DNA of 49,232 bases, taken from contig CAJUQB010000030.1 in assembly GCA_910588285.1 (NCBI GenBank), positions 1 to 49,232 of the forward strand, given 5' to 3'. Shown piece after piece: positions 16,241 to 24,699 of this stretch; position 1 is the first letter of the stretch; each line of letters opens with the position of its first letter. The translations under genes and the position numbers were made by a program. Under the pieces are notes generated by a model that saw nothing but the letters and a program-made list of their open reading frames with translations, was not told the DNA's origin and made no database searches. Source of the stretch: an uncultured Lachnospiraceae bacterium (lineage in GTDB: Bacteria; Bacillota; Clostridia; Lachnospirales; Lachnospiraceae).

Positions 16241-16600
16241 ATGAGTGTAAAATTGCAGGTGATTGTGGCAGTGCTGATTCTGTTTTCTCTGCTGATGGTC
16301 GGGAACCTGGTGCGTAAGAAGAGGCTGGATCTAAGATATGCCCTGATCTGGTTTGCTGTGGGGGGCGTGGTGCTGGTTTTTGATATTTTCCCGCAGCTGC
16401 TGGGATGGATGACGCATTTGCTGGGGATTGAGCTTGCGGTGAATATGCTGTTTTTCCTGGGGTTTGTCTTTTCACTGCTGATTATATTTAGTTTGACCAT
16501 GGCTGTGTCGCGGCTGTCGGAGAAGGTGAAGAGGCTGAGCCAGGAGATGGCGTTGGTGGAGGAGGAGATGATATTGCTGAAGGAGAAACAGAGTCATTAG
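16241..16600 (+). CDS. DUF2304 membrane protein
   Basis: A 119-residue protein with three hydrophobic spans (about 5-21, 34-52 and 64-88) and a charged C-terminal helix (SEKVKRLSQEMALVEEEMILLKE) that could form a coiled coil. This matches DUF2304, often found next to DPM-like GTs. A role in membrane anchoring of the GT or in lipid-linked sugar flipping is inference. GGAGGGAAGG directly before ATG 16241 is a strong ribosome site. After this gene the base composition turns AT-rich. Confidence 0.8.
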   Translation: MSVKLQVIVAVLILFSLLMVGNLVRKKRLDLRYALIWFAVGGVVLVFDIFPQLLGWMTHLLGIELAVNMLFFLGFVFSLLIIFSLTMAVSRLSEKVKRLSQEMALVEEEMILLKEKQSH

Positions 16601-16656
16601 AGGAATTAATAGATTTCTATTGGTATAGGATGTTTGGTTTGTGTAGGTGAATAATA

Positions 16657-17679
16657 ATGTTGTTGGAGGATGCTGCCAGAGGCAGAAATAACAATCTAAA
16701 TATCATACGCTTTTCGGCAGCTGTTTTAGTGATCTATTGTCATGCATATCCCTTGGGAAATGGCAGCTTAGATGTTTTGGGAAGAGCGACAGAAAACCAA
16801 ATGCATTTTGGAAATTTAGCTGTGTGTGTATTCTTTTTCTTTGGAGGATTTTTAATCAGCAGGAGCACAGAGGGAAGCAAAAACGGTTTGATATTTTTTA
16901 AAGCCCGTTGCGTGAGAATCTTTCCTTGTTTGGCTCTGGTAGTATGTTTGTCAGCATTTGTTCTGGGAAGCTGTATGAGTATATACCCTCCAATGGAATA
17001 TTTTAAAAATATTCAGACATATCAGTATTTGCTGAATACATTTTTTATATTAAAGCATAATCTGCCGGGCGTATTCGAACAAAATATGTTAAGTACTGTG
17101 AATGGCTCATTGTGGACGCTTCCAGTAGAATTTTTGTGTTACATTGTATGCTGGTGTGTATATCGGACCGGATGGCTGCGGGAAAAGCGGTTTCGATATA
17201 CCATTCCGCTGTTTTTTGCAGGATATATTTGCCTGCGGTTTCTTTTTAGGGAACTGGAGCTGCTTCAGACAGCATTACGTCCTTGTGGAATGTTCTATAT
17301 GGGGATGGCTTATTATACATATCGATCGTATATAAAACTGAAATATTACTATGCAGGAATCTGCATAGTGGGTTTGGTTATTAGCAGCTATATAGGAGCT
17401 TTAGAATATGGTGTGCTTCTGTTTCTGCCATATATTCTTGTATATATAGGGTTTGGCATGAAAGGGATAGGGTGTCAATTTGGCAGGAACTATGAACTGT
17501 CATATGGAATGTATCTTTGTGCATTCCCGATTCAACAGACAATCGTTGCGTTGTTTGGTGGAAGGATGCTGCCGATTTGGAATTTTCTTTTCAGTGTGCC
17601 TTTTGTGTTATTGGCTGGATTTTTGCTAAACATATTTGTTGAAAAACCATTGCGGAGATATTTAGATAGCCATGGGTAA
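16657..17679 (+). CDS. Acyltransferase 3 family membrane protein (probable O-acetyltransferase)
   Basis: A 340-residue polytopic protein with about ten membrane spans. The N-terminal motif NIIRFSAAVLVIYCHAYPLG contains the family's conserved Arg and His. Relatives such as OafA add acetyl groups to surface polysaccharides. SLWTLPVEFLCYIVCW matches the conserved SLWTLxVE motif. The C-terminus EKPLRRYLDSHG is a short cytoplasmic tail, and there is no SGNH domain, so this is the short form. The sequence is clearly AT-richer than the genes before it. Confidence 0.88.
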   Translation: MLLEDAARGRNNNLNIIRFSAAVLVIYCHAYPLGNGSLDVLGRATENQMHFGNLAVCVFFFFGGFLISRSTEGSKNGLIFFKARCVRIFPCLALVVCLSAFVLGSCMSIYPPMEYFKNIQTYQYLLNTFFILKHNLPGVFEQNMLSTVNGSLWTLPVEFLCYIVCWCVYRTGWLREKRFRYTIPLFFAGYICLRFLFRELELLQTALRPCGMFYMGMAYYTYRSYIKLKYYYAGICIVGLVISSYIGALEYGVLLFLPYILVYIGFGMKGIGCQFGRNYELSYGMYLCAFPIQQTIVALFGGRMLPIWNFLFSVPFVLLAGFLLNIFVEKPLRRYLDSHG

Positions 17680-17701
17680 GCTGCTAATAATGATATGAAT
17701 A

Positions 17702-17741
17702 ATCGCTGTGTAATAGCCCGGACAGGCCATTGCACAGCGAT
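17702..17741. repeat. Long hairpin in the gap after the acyltransferase gene
   Basis: ATCGCTGTG (17702-17710) pairs with CACAGCGAT (17733-17741). The stem continues inward through a T-G pair and AATAGCC against GGCCATT (one mismatch) to a 6-nt loop, about 16-17 pairs in total. No T tract follows on either strand, so it is not a standard terminator. The rest of the 294-bp gap (17680-17973) holds no convincing gene. Confidence 0.6.
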
Positions 17742-17915
17742 GTTAGGAAGAACTGTTATTCATCCACAGGCGGGATGGGATCTGAAACTGGCATCTTGGG
17801 TGGCGATTTGGCCACAACGTTAGGATTGTTCCGAACGGCACGGATGCTAAAGAATGTTGGGTCTCGGATTATTTGGGCATCTGGCAGGACGGCTGCTGGA
17901 GGAGGAAAAATAAGT

Positions 17916-17943
17916 TTGTTTTTGGGGAACAATATGGTATACT
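17916..17943 (+). promoter_or_regulatory. Possible promoter of the GT2 gene at 17974
   Basis: TATACT at 17938-17943 has TG one base upstream (extended -10). A weak TTGTTT (17916-17921) lies 16 bp before it. It sits about 30 bp before the start codon. Confidence 0.45.
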
Positions 17944-17973
17944 GAGATCATTAATATGCGGGAGGAGACATAA

Positions 17974-18948
17974 ATGCCAGCGATAACGGTAATTGTTCCT
18001 GTTTATAATGTGGAGCAGTATTTGAGGCGATGTATAGATAGCATATTGAAGCAGAGTTTTCAGGATTTTGAACTGATTTGCGTGAATGACTGTAGTCCGG
18101 ACGGAAGTATGGAAATCGTGGACGAGTTTGTGGCGAAATATCCGGAGAAGATCAAAAGAATTGATCATAAAGTAAATATGGGGCTTGGCGCTGCACGGGA
18201 CAGGGGAATACAATATGCGAAAGGGAAATATATAGTTTTTTTTGACAGCGATGATTATGTAAAAGAAGATTATTTAGAGACCTATTTTGCAGAGATGGAA
18301 TATTCTGGGGCAGATATCGTAATGGGTGGTTATGTCCGAAGAGCTGGGGAAAAGGAAACGGTTTTTTCTATGAGGGACACTCCATATACTCCTTGGCTGT
18401 ATCCTGCTGTGTGGATGCGAATGTATCGGAGAAGTTTTTTGCAAGAACATAATTTAGACTTTCGCCAAATTCGTATTTATGAAGATAATCCTTTTAACTA
18501 CCGCTGTATGCTGGAGGGAGCAAGGGTTTCAGTGATTGATTATTGCGGGTACTACTATATCTGTAACCCTTCCTCCATTACGCGGGCTCAAAACGGAGCA
18601 GAAAAATATTATAGATTTGTCAATAATTTTCGGACAATATATGAAGAGTATCGGGATACAGAAGCTTTCCGTGAGAATCAGGAGGCACTGGAATATGTGT
18701 ATTTATCAGCGATCTTAAGTTGTATGCTGCTGCAGTGTCATCATAGTGGTAAAGAGAATGCCTATTTGATGTATCAAGATTATAAGGACCAAATGGAAGC
18801 AATGTTTCCAAATTACAGGAAAAATCGACAAATAGGGTTATGCAAATTGAAAGAAGAACAGAAAAAGGTTCGGTTTGCAACTGGAGTTTACTTTTTTATG
18901 GAACGGATTGGGCTTGGGAAATTATTGATAAGGCTGCTTTCCGTATAA
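17974..18948 (+). CDS. Family 2 glycosyltransferase
   Basis: A GT-A enzyme of 324 residues. The donor-binding start ITVIVPVYNVEQYLRRCIDSI, ICVNDCSPDGS, and the DXD-containing YIVFFDSDDYV are intact, as is the later IYEDNPFNYR region. The C-terminal third is variable, as is usual in this family. GGGAGGAG is a strong ribosome site before ATG 17974. Sugar specificity is unknown. Confidence 0.87.
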   Translation: MPAITVIVPVYNVEQYLRRCIDSILKQSFQDFELICVNDCSPDGSMEIVDEFVAKYPEKIKRIDHKVNMGLGAARDRGIQYAKGKYIVFFDSDDYVKEDYLETYFAEMEYSGADIVMGGYVRRAGEKETVFSMRDTPYTPWLYPAVWMRMYRRSFLQEHNLDFRQIRIYEDNPFNYRCMLEGARVSVIDYCGYYYICNPSSITRAQNGAEKYYRFVNNFRTIYEEYRDTEAFRENQEALEYVYLSAILSCMLLQCHHSGKENAYLMYQDYKDQMEAMFPNYRKNRQIGLCKLKEEQKKVRFATGVYFFMERIGLGKLLIRLLSV

Positions 18949-19002
18949 GAAGTGCTGGAATGCATTGAAATAAATGTAAAAAGAAGGAAGAGCAGGAAGA
19001 TC

Positions 19003-19881
19003 ATGGGCAAGCATGCATATCTAATCATGGCGCATAATGAATTTGAGATTCTGGGAAAACTATTGGAACTGCTGGATTTTGAGGAAAATGATATTTATCT
19101 GCATATTGATAAAAATGTAAAAGAGTTTCCGGAGACAATGATGCGGGAGAGAGTAAAGCTGTCAAAGCTTGTGTTTTTTCCAAGACGTGGGGTTAATTGG
19201 GGCGGTTACAGCCAAATTGCCTGTGAAATGTCGATGTTTCAATATATGATGGATCGGGTTACAGAGCGGTATCAGTATTATCATCTGATTTCCGGAGTGG
19301 ATCTGCCTCTGAAACCGCAGAAGGTGATACACGAATTTTTTGACGTTCATGATGGGCAGGAGTTTGTGACTATGGGGGATTATGACCCGGATGAAAAAAA
19401 CTATATTTTCCGTGTAAAATACTTTTTTCCTTTTCAGGAGCTCCGTGGTGCGGCCAGGCGGAAGGGGAAGGATTCTGTACTTTATCGCATTATGGCAGAT
19501 GGAATTTTGCACATTCAGAAACGGCTGCATGTGAATCGGTGCAAAGGAAAAGAAATGTGCATGGGGGCAAACTGGATTAATATTACTTATGATTGTATGA
19601 AATATCTGGTTTCACAGAAGGATGAAATCTACCGTCAATACAAAATGACATTATGTGCAGATGAATTCTTTGTCCAAAATACATTATTGGCATCTCCCTT
19701 TCGGGAGAAGATCAACAAGGAGCCTCTTCGTTATATAGATTGGAAAAGAGGGGATCCATATGTGTTCCGAGATAACGATTATGAAGTCCTGATGGATTCC
19801 GGATACTTGTGGGCAAGGAAGTTTGATACAAGGGTTGATAGGCGAATCATAGAAAGAATCTATAGTGCGCTGAAGGAATGA
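19003..19881 (+). CDS. GT14 family (core-2/I-branching type) glycosyltransferase
   Basis: A 292-residue enzyme resembling bacterial members of the core-2/I-branching family, which add GlcNAc or xylose in branches. Family features: AYLIMAHNEFEILGKLLELL at the start, NDIYLHIDKN, YYHLISGVDLPLKPQKVI, GANWINITYDCMKYL and the acidic CADEFFVQNTL. ATG 19003 is chosen because AGGAAGA lies about 5 nt upstream; the in-frame sequence from 18952 is not homologous. A branching role is inferred from the family. Confidence 0.82.
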   Translation: MGKHAYLIMAHNEFEILGKLLELLDFEENDIYLHIDKNVKEFPETMMRERVKLSKLVFFPRRGVNWGGYSQIACEMSMFQYMMDRVTERYQYYHLISGVDLPLKPQKVIHEFFDVHDGQEFVTMGDYDPDEKNYIFRVKYFFPFQELRGAARRKGKDSVLYRIMADGILHIQKRLHVNRCKGKEMCMGANWINITYDCMKYLVSQKDEIYRQYKMTLCADEFFVQNTLLASPFREKINKEPLRYIDWKRGDPYVFRDNDYEVLMDSGYLWARKFDTRVDRRIIERIYSALKE

Positions 19882-19898
19882 CAGATGCATTCCTTCAG
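19870..19898. terminator. Hairpin between convergent genes
   Basis: CTGAAGGAATG (19870-19880) and CATTCCTTCAG (19888-19898) form a perfect 11-bp stem with a 7-nt loop that overlaps the GT14 stop codon. An AT-rich run follows on the plus strand, without a clean T tract. Its place between convergent stops suggests termination for both. Confidence 0.55.
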
Positions 19899-19918
19899 AT
19901 AATAAATTATTCAATAAA

Positions 19919-21088
19919 TTATTTTAGTGTGGTTAAAATATGTTCTAGCTGGCAGCGGATGGATTCGTAGGAAAAATCCTGAATACGTATCTGCCCCTGC
20001 CTGCGATAGTGCTCATACAAATCCTGGTCAGTAAGCATACGGAGAATTTTGTCAGCCATATCCGCTGGATCGCCGATCTTACAGCTTAGGCCATAGGTAT
20101 CACGGACGAGGATTTCATCTACGCCTGGCGGGCTGTCAGTGGCAACAATGGGGAGCTGGTATTTCATAGCTTCCAGCAATACCGTAGGGAGCCCTTCCGA
20201 AGGACTGGAATGGAGACAAAGCTTTGCAGCAGAATAAAAATTTCCAACATCTTGGCGGGAGCCCATAAATACGATGCGGTCTGCAAGGCCAAGCGTTTTA
20301 CTTAGCTCCTGGCATAATGGCAACGTGGGGCCGTCACCCACAAAAAGAAGCTTATTTGGTATATGATGCTTCTGGCATAGGATGTGGTAAGCTTTTATAA
20401 CGGTTTGCTGATCCTTGTCTATATCAAAACGCCCCACCATGAGTAAGAAATCACCGTAGGCTGCCTTCAATTCAGAGACAGCATCCATATTGACATCATT
20501 TGTTTCAAGATGTATGGGGTTATATATTTTATTTATGTTTAAATCGCGCAAAGCAATATTGCGAAGCAGTACAGAGTGGTTGCCGTAGGAGGTTAGGGTA
20601 CAGATATTTTTTAACTTACGATAAATATCCCCATAAGAGCTGGAAGATACCATGTAATCGATGAGCGCACCACCATGTAGCCAGGCAATCTTTTTTCTGC
20701 CCTTGATAAAATTTCGGGAGACGAATTCCAGATCCCGGAAATGGCCGGAGAAGGCGACGGTGATATCATAAGCCCTTCTCCGTCCCATGGTAAGACGGTA
20801 AAGATACAGAAGGCCAGCGGTTCCAAGATAAAGAATGGGATATGCGTATTTTCCCCACCACCAGCGCTTGACGCCATTCAGATAGCGGCCAGGCAGCAGG
20901 ACCTCGGGAATATACTTGTGATGGATTGTGCAGCCCTTGGGAAAGGATGCTTCCATCTGTGTAATATCAGGTGTTAAATTATATATATCCACATCATAGC
21001 CAAGCTCCTGAAAAAGCCGGGCATATTCTATCCCAACACGCTCAATCCCACCGATGCCCAGGCTTTGAAATACGAGTGCAATGTTCAT
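19919..21088 (-). CDS. Family 4 glycosyltransferase
   Basis: This is the only minus-strand gene in the locus. It is a GT-B fold retaining glycosyltransferase of 389 residues. The N-terminal glycine-rich loop is SLGIGGIERVGIEYA. The C-terminal donor site contains GRFDIDKDQQTVIKA, FVGDGP and the E-x7-E motif in SPSEGLPTVLLEAM. The start is the ATG whose complement is 21086-21088, because AAGGAGA (complement of 21095-21101) precedes it and family homology begins there; the frame extends upstream without a ribosome site. Orientation suggests separate insertion or inversion. Confidence 0.88.
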   Translation of the reverse strand: MNIALVFQSLGIGGIERVGIEYARLFQELGYDVDIYNLTPDITQMEASFPKGCTIHHKYIPEVLLPGRYLNGVKRWWWGKYAYPILYLGTAGLLYLYRLTMGRRRAYDITVAFSGHFRDLEFVSRNFIKGRKKIAWLHGGALIDYMVSSSSYGDIYRKLKNICTLTSYGNHSVLLRNIALRDLNINKIYNPIHLETNDVNMDAVSELKAAYGDFLLMVGRFDIDKDQQTVIKAYHILCQKHHIPNKLLFVGDGPTLPLCQELSKTLGLADRIVFMGSRQDVGNFYSAAKLCLHSSPSEGLPTVLLEAMKYQLPIVATDSPPGVDEILVRDTYGLSCKIGDPADMADKILRMLTDQDLYEHYRRQGQIRIQDFSYESIRCQLEHILTTLK

Positions 21089-21126
21089 GAAAAATCTCCT
21101 TAGATGGAAAAATAATCTGCTACTTA

Positions 21127-21179
21127 ATAATATGGAATAAGAAAATGGATTTGTCAAGAGCTTTATGGGGAAATATTTT
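21127..21179. promoter_or_regulatory. Divergent promoters with overlapping -35 boxes
   Basis: Plus strand: TTGTCA (21151-21156), 17 bp, TATTTT (21174-21179), for the GT2 at 21205. Minus strand: TTGACA (complement of 21152-21157) and TATTAT (complement of 21127-21132) with a 19-bp spacer, for the GT4. The two -35 hexamers share five base pairs, so the polymerases would compete. Confidence 0.6.
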
Positions 21180-21204
21180 GGTAAAGCGCAGGGAGAAGGT
21201 TCGT

Positions 21205-22194
21205 ATGGAAGAATTAATTTCAATCATTATTCCGGCCTATAACGTAGAGGAATATATAGAAAAATGTCTGGATTCTGTTTTAAAACAGACCTATCACAAT
21301 ATTGAACTATTAGTAATAGATGACGGGTCGTGGGATTGTACCGGAGAAATATGTGACAGGTATGCTGTTCAGGATAAGCGGGTGCGTATTTTCCATGTGG
21401 AGAATGGAGGGGTTTCCAGGGCGAGAAATACAGGGCTTACGGAGGCCCATGGGAAATATATCATGTTTGTGGACAGCGACGATTTTGTGTCCGATGATTA
21501 TGTAGAAAAGAGTTATCAGACAATATGCTGTGAGAATGCAGACTGGGGGATTAACGGATATTATATTTGCTATCCAAATCAAAAAGAGACTAACCAAATA
21601 GAGCAGACATATACAGGAGTATTTGATCTCCGGACATTTGGGAGGGCGTTTCCGTGGCTGTATCAGAACTATTTTTTGAGCGCCCTTTGGAATAAAATAT
21701 ACCGGAAGCATTTGATAACCGCCGAATTCCATACCAATATGGCTCTTGGAGAGGATCTGTATTTTAACCTGGAATATATGGAAAACGTATCCAGGATATC
21801 AGTAGGAGAGGCTTGCTGCTATTTTTATAGGAATGACATGACAAGAGATACTTTGACGAGACGAGTGAATAGAAGTAATCTCCAAAGCGAGCTTCATAAC
21901 TTTCATAAGGTGATGGCATGGTGTAAAAGGTTTTCGCTGGAAAACATTGCAGAGATCCAGCACATGCATGTACAGAGCCTCATTTCTATGCTATATGCTA
22001 TGGGAAAGAAAAAGGAAGCCCAAAATGAGAAACGCCAAATAATAACAGAGCTATGCAGCGACCGGGGGATCAGGTCGGCGATGAAATCAGTGAAAACCAC
22101 AAGCTGGAAAAGTGAGCTCCTGCGTTGGCTGCTGTGCCGTGGGTGGTCTGGAGGAATATATATTTTATTGGAGGCAGTTCGGCTGATCGGTTAG
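21205..22194 (+). CDS. Family 2 glycosyltransferase
   Basis: A 329-residue GT-A enzyme. ISIIIPAYNVEEYIEKCLDS, VIDDGSWDCTGEICD (with Trp at a position usually Thr), GVSRARNTGL and the DXD region YIMFVDSDDFV are present. ATG 21205 is chosen because GGGAGAAGG (21191-21199) precedes it; the frame is open upstream from 21145 but lies over the promoter. The gene is followed closely by a second GT2. Specificity is unknown. Confidence 0.87.
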   Translation: MEELISIIIPAYNVEEYIEKCLDSVLKQTYHNIELLVIDDGSWDCTGEICDRYAVQDKRVRIFHVENGGVSRARNTGLTEAHGKYIMFVDSDDFVSDDYVEKSYQTICCENADWGINGYYICYPNQKETNQIEQTYTGVFDLRTFGRAFPWLYQNYFLSALWNKIYRKHLITAEFHTNMALGEDLYFNLEYMENVSRISVGEACCYFYRNDMTRDTLTRRVNRSNLQSELHNFHKVMAWCKRFSLENIAEIQHMHVQSLISMLYAMGKKKEAQNEKRQIITELCSDRGIRSAMKSVKTTSWKSELLRWLLCRGWSGGIYILLEAVRLIG

Positions 22195-22214
22195 TCAGGA
22201 GGGCGGTTTTGCGT

Positions 22215-23174
22215 ATGAGGGATGGATTAATCTCAGTAATAATGAGCGTATATAATGAGAAAGAAGAATGGCTTAGAGAGAGCATGGAATCGATTCTCGG
22301 TCAAACCTATGGAGGGATAGAATTTATAGTAGTATTGGATAATCCACAGAATGATTTGCTGCGGCAGGTAATTCTGGAATATGGAAAGAAGGATGAGCGC
22401 CTAGTGCTTGTGGAGAATCCGAAAAATATGGGGCTGGTAGCCAGCCTGAACAAAGCCTTAGGCTATGTGCAGGGAGAATATGTGGCCAGAATGGATGCAG
22501 ATGATGTATCCGATCGGGAACGTCTGGAAAAACAAATGGCATGTATGAAGGAAACGGGTGCAGATTTTGTTATGTCGGCCATTGATTTTATTCATGAGGA
22601 TGGAAATGTTGTTCGGGGAATTTCCGATGAAGCCTTTGGCAGCAGCCAAGTGGCAGAGATTATGAAATATGGCAATATCGCCCACCACCCTACCTGGCTG
22701 CTGAAAAAGGAAGTATATGATCGGCTGAAGGGATATCGGGATATTCACTATTGCGAAGACATGGAGTTTGTTCTGCGGGCGCTTCAGGAGGGATTTCGGG
22801 TTGTGAAAAGCAGTGACCATGCGGTGAAGTACCGTTTGCGGGAAGGCGGGGTATCGAAAAGCTTTACTATGGAGCAGGCGATGAAGGCACGGTATCTTCG
22901 GAAACGGTACAGAGCCCTGGAAAAGATTCAGGAGATTCCGGAAGCAGAATTAAACCAACCATTTTCCGGGTACACGGATAAGCAAAAACAGAGATTTAAC
23001 AGGGCAGATCGGAAGCTTGATTGCTTTTGCAAGGATATGGCTCAGGGAAACTGGAGCAGATGTGCTGGAGCAGCATTCAGTGGCTTTCTCACAAATGGAT
23101 ATTTTCGGATGCTATTTATAGAATATTTTAAAAGCTATTGTATGCGGAAGCGGCTGGCGGGCCAGGGATTATAA
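22215..23174 (+). CDS. Family 2 glycosyltransferase
   Basis: A 319-residue GT-A enzyme. Motifs: ISVIMSVYNEKEEWLRESME, FIVVLDNPQND, GLVASLNKALGYVQGEYVARMDADDV (DXD) and the HYCEDMEFVLRAL region with the ED pair. ATG 22215 is preferred; TTG at 22209 is in frame and better spaced from AGGAGGG (22197-22203), so the start may be six bases earlier. It ends one base before the flippase gene. The C-terminal 70 residues are basic. Confidence 0.86.
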   Translation: MRDGLISVIMSVYNEKEEWLRESMESILGQTYGGIEFIVVLDNPQNDLLRQVILEYGKKDERLVLVENPKNMGLVASLNKALGYVQGEYVARMDADDVSDRERLEKQMACMKETGADFVMSAIDFIHEDGNVVRGISDEAFGSSQVAEIMKYGNIAHHPTWLLKKEVYDRLKGYRDIHYCEDMEFVLRALQEGFRVVKSSDHAVKYRLREGGVSKSFTMEQAMKARYLRKRYRALEKIQEIPEAELNQPFSGYTDKQKQRFNRADRKLDCFCKDMAQGNWSRCAGAAFSGFLTNGYFRMLFIEYFKSYCMRKRLAGQGL

Positions 23175-23175
23175 A

Positions 23176-24696
23176 ATGAGAACAGAAAAATCATTAAAAA
23201 ATGTTTTGTTCGGCTGGGGGATGCAGCTGGTAATTATTGTACTGGGGTTTATCTGCCGGACGGTATTTATTGAAATACTGGGAGAGGAATATCTGGGCCT
23301 AAGTGGGTTATTTGCGAATATTCTGACAATGCTTTCTTTGGCTGAGCTGGGGATTGGCACTGCAATTATCTTCAGCCTGTATAAGCCGATTGCGGAGAAT
23401 AATCAGGAGCAGATCATTGCATTGATGAATTTCTATCAGAAATTTTATCGGGCAGTGGGCTGCTTTGTGCTTATCGCAGGCTTGGCGTTGGCGCCCTTTT
23501 TGCCTTATCTGGTAAAGGAAATGCCTGATATCCCCCATATTTCCCTGATTTATTTGATGTATGTGGCGAATACAGGGATTTCCTATTTTTATTCTTACAA
23601 ATCAGCGTTTGTAAATGCAAATCAGGAAAATTTTCTGGTATCTTTGAACCATGGGATTTGTTATACAGTAATGGTGGGAATCCAGATAGCTGTGTTACAG
23701 CTGACACGGAATTTTATTGCCTATTTTTCCGTTCAGCTTGTCATGACTCTGGTAGAAAATATGATTATATCGTATATTGCAAATAGAAGATATCCTTTTT
23801 TGAAATCCAGGGAGAAATATAAAATAGAGGCTGCTACCTCCAGGCAGATAAAAGTGAATACGTTGGCAATGGTTGGACATAATGTTGGGACAATTGTTAT
23901 GGGGTCAACGGATAATTTAATTATATCCAAGTTTGTGGGAATTGTAGAGGTTGGCCTGTATTCCAACTATCTGATGATCATTAATTCAGTAAGTACGGTT
24001 TTGGGACAGGCCTTTACGGCAATTACCTCCAGCGTGGGGAATTTGCTGGTTATGGGAGAGGATAAGCAGAAGGAAGACAGTCTCTATATGATTTTTTTTG
24101 TGGATTTCTGGCTGTATGGATTCTGTGCGATTGCAATTTTCTGTCTTGCGAATCCGTTTATCGAATTGTGGGTGGGAAAGTCATATTTATATGGACTTCC
24201 GATTGTTGCTGTCCTGGCGGCTAAATTTTATTGTACTGGTATCCGGCTGGCCTGCAACACCTTTAAAAGCGCGGCGGGATTATATATGCAGGATGTATAT
24301 AAACCTTATATAGAAGTAGTTGTAAATTTGGCAATATCCTTGATTTTAGTAAAATATTATGGTATATTAGGCGTGTTTCTGGGAACCTTGATTACAACGC
24401 TTCTGGTCGCAACCTGGATTGAGCCAATGGTTTTGTTCCGGTATGAATTCGGGAAGGGTGCGGGTAGATATCTTGGTAAATATTTATGGTATGCGTGTCT
24501 TGTGGCTGTGACAGGTTTGGTTACTTTTATTATAACAGATATGGTGGATTTGGGAGGGCTTGGCGGTCTGGCCTGTAAAATGCTGATAACTATGGTTGTC
24601 CCAAATGTATTTTTTTTGTTGCTGACATTTTGGCAGCAGGAATTTCGGATGTTAAGGCAGACGTTGAAAAATGTACTGAGAAAAAGCGAGAGGTGA
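23176..24696 (+). CDS. Wzx-type polysaccharide flippase (MOP superfamily)
   Basis: A 506-residue integral membrane protein with about 12-14 spans. It would flip a lipid-linked oligosaccharide across the membrane. The N-terminus VLFGWGMQLVIIVLGFICRT and the conserved LGEEYLGLSGLFANILTMLSL region match polysaccharide transporters of the MATE/MOP superfamily. It is packed between the GT2 gene (one base) and the DUF2142 gene (three bases). The window also holds an ABC-type exporter, so two export routes coexist. Confidence 0.88.
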   Translation: MRTEKSLKNVLFGWGMQLVIIVLGFICRTVFIEILGEEYLGLSGLFANILTMLSLAELGIGTAIIFSLYKPIAENNQEQIIALMNFYQKFYRAVGCFVLIAGLALAPFLPYLVKEMPDIPHISLIYLMYVANTGISYFYSYKSAFVNANQENFLVSLNHGICYTVMVGIQIAVLQLTRNFIAYFSVQLVMTLVENMIISYIANRRYPFLKSREKYKIEAATSRQIKVNTLAMVGHNVGTIVMGSTDNLIISKFVGIVEVGLYSNYLMIINSVSTVLGQAFTAITSSVGNLLVMGEDKQKEDSLYMIFFVDFWLYGFCAIAIFCLANPFIELWVGKSYLYGLPIVAVLAAKFYCTGIRLACNTFKSAAGLYMQDVYKPYIEVVVNLAISLILVKYYGILGVFLGTLITTLLVATWIEPMVLFRYEFGKGAGRYLGKYLWYACLVAVTGLVTFIITDMVDLGGLGGLACKMLITMVVPNVFFLLLTFWQQEFRMLRQTLKNVLRKSER

Positions 24697-24699
24697 GCG

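Noticed and set aside
17730..17945. Possible 71-residue gene in the gap before the GT2 gene
   Set aside because: No ribosome site, odd composition, overlaps the hairpin and the putative promoter.
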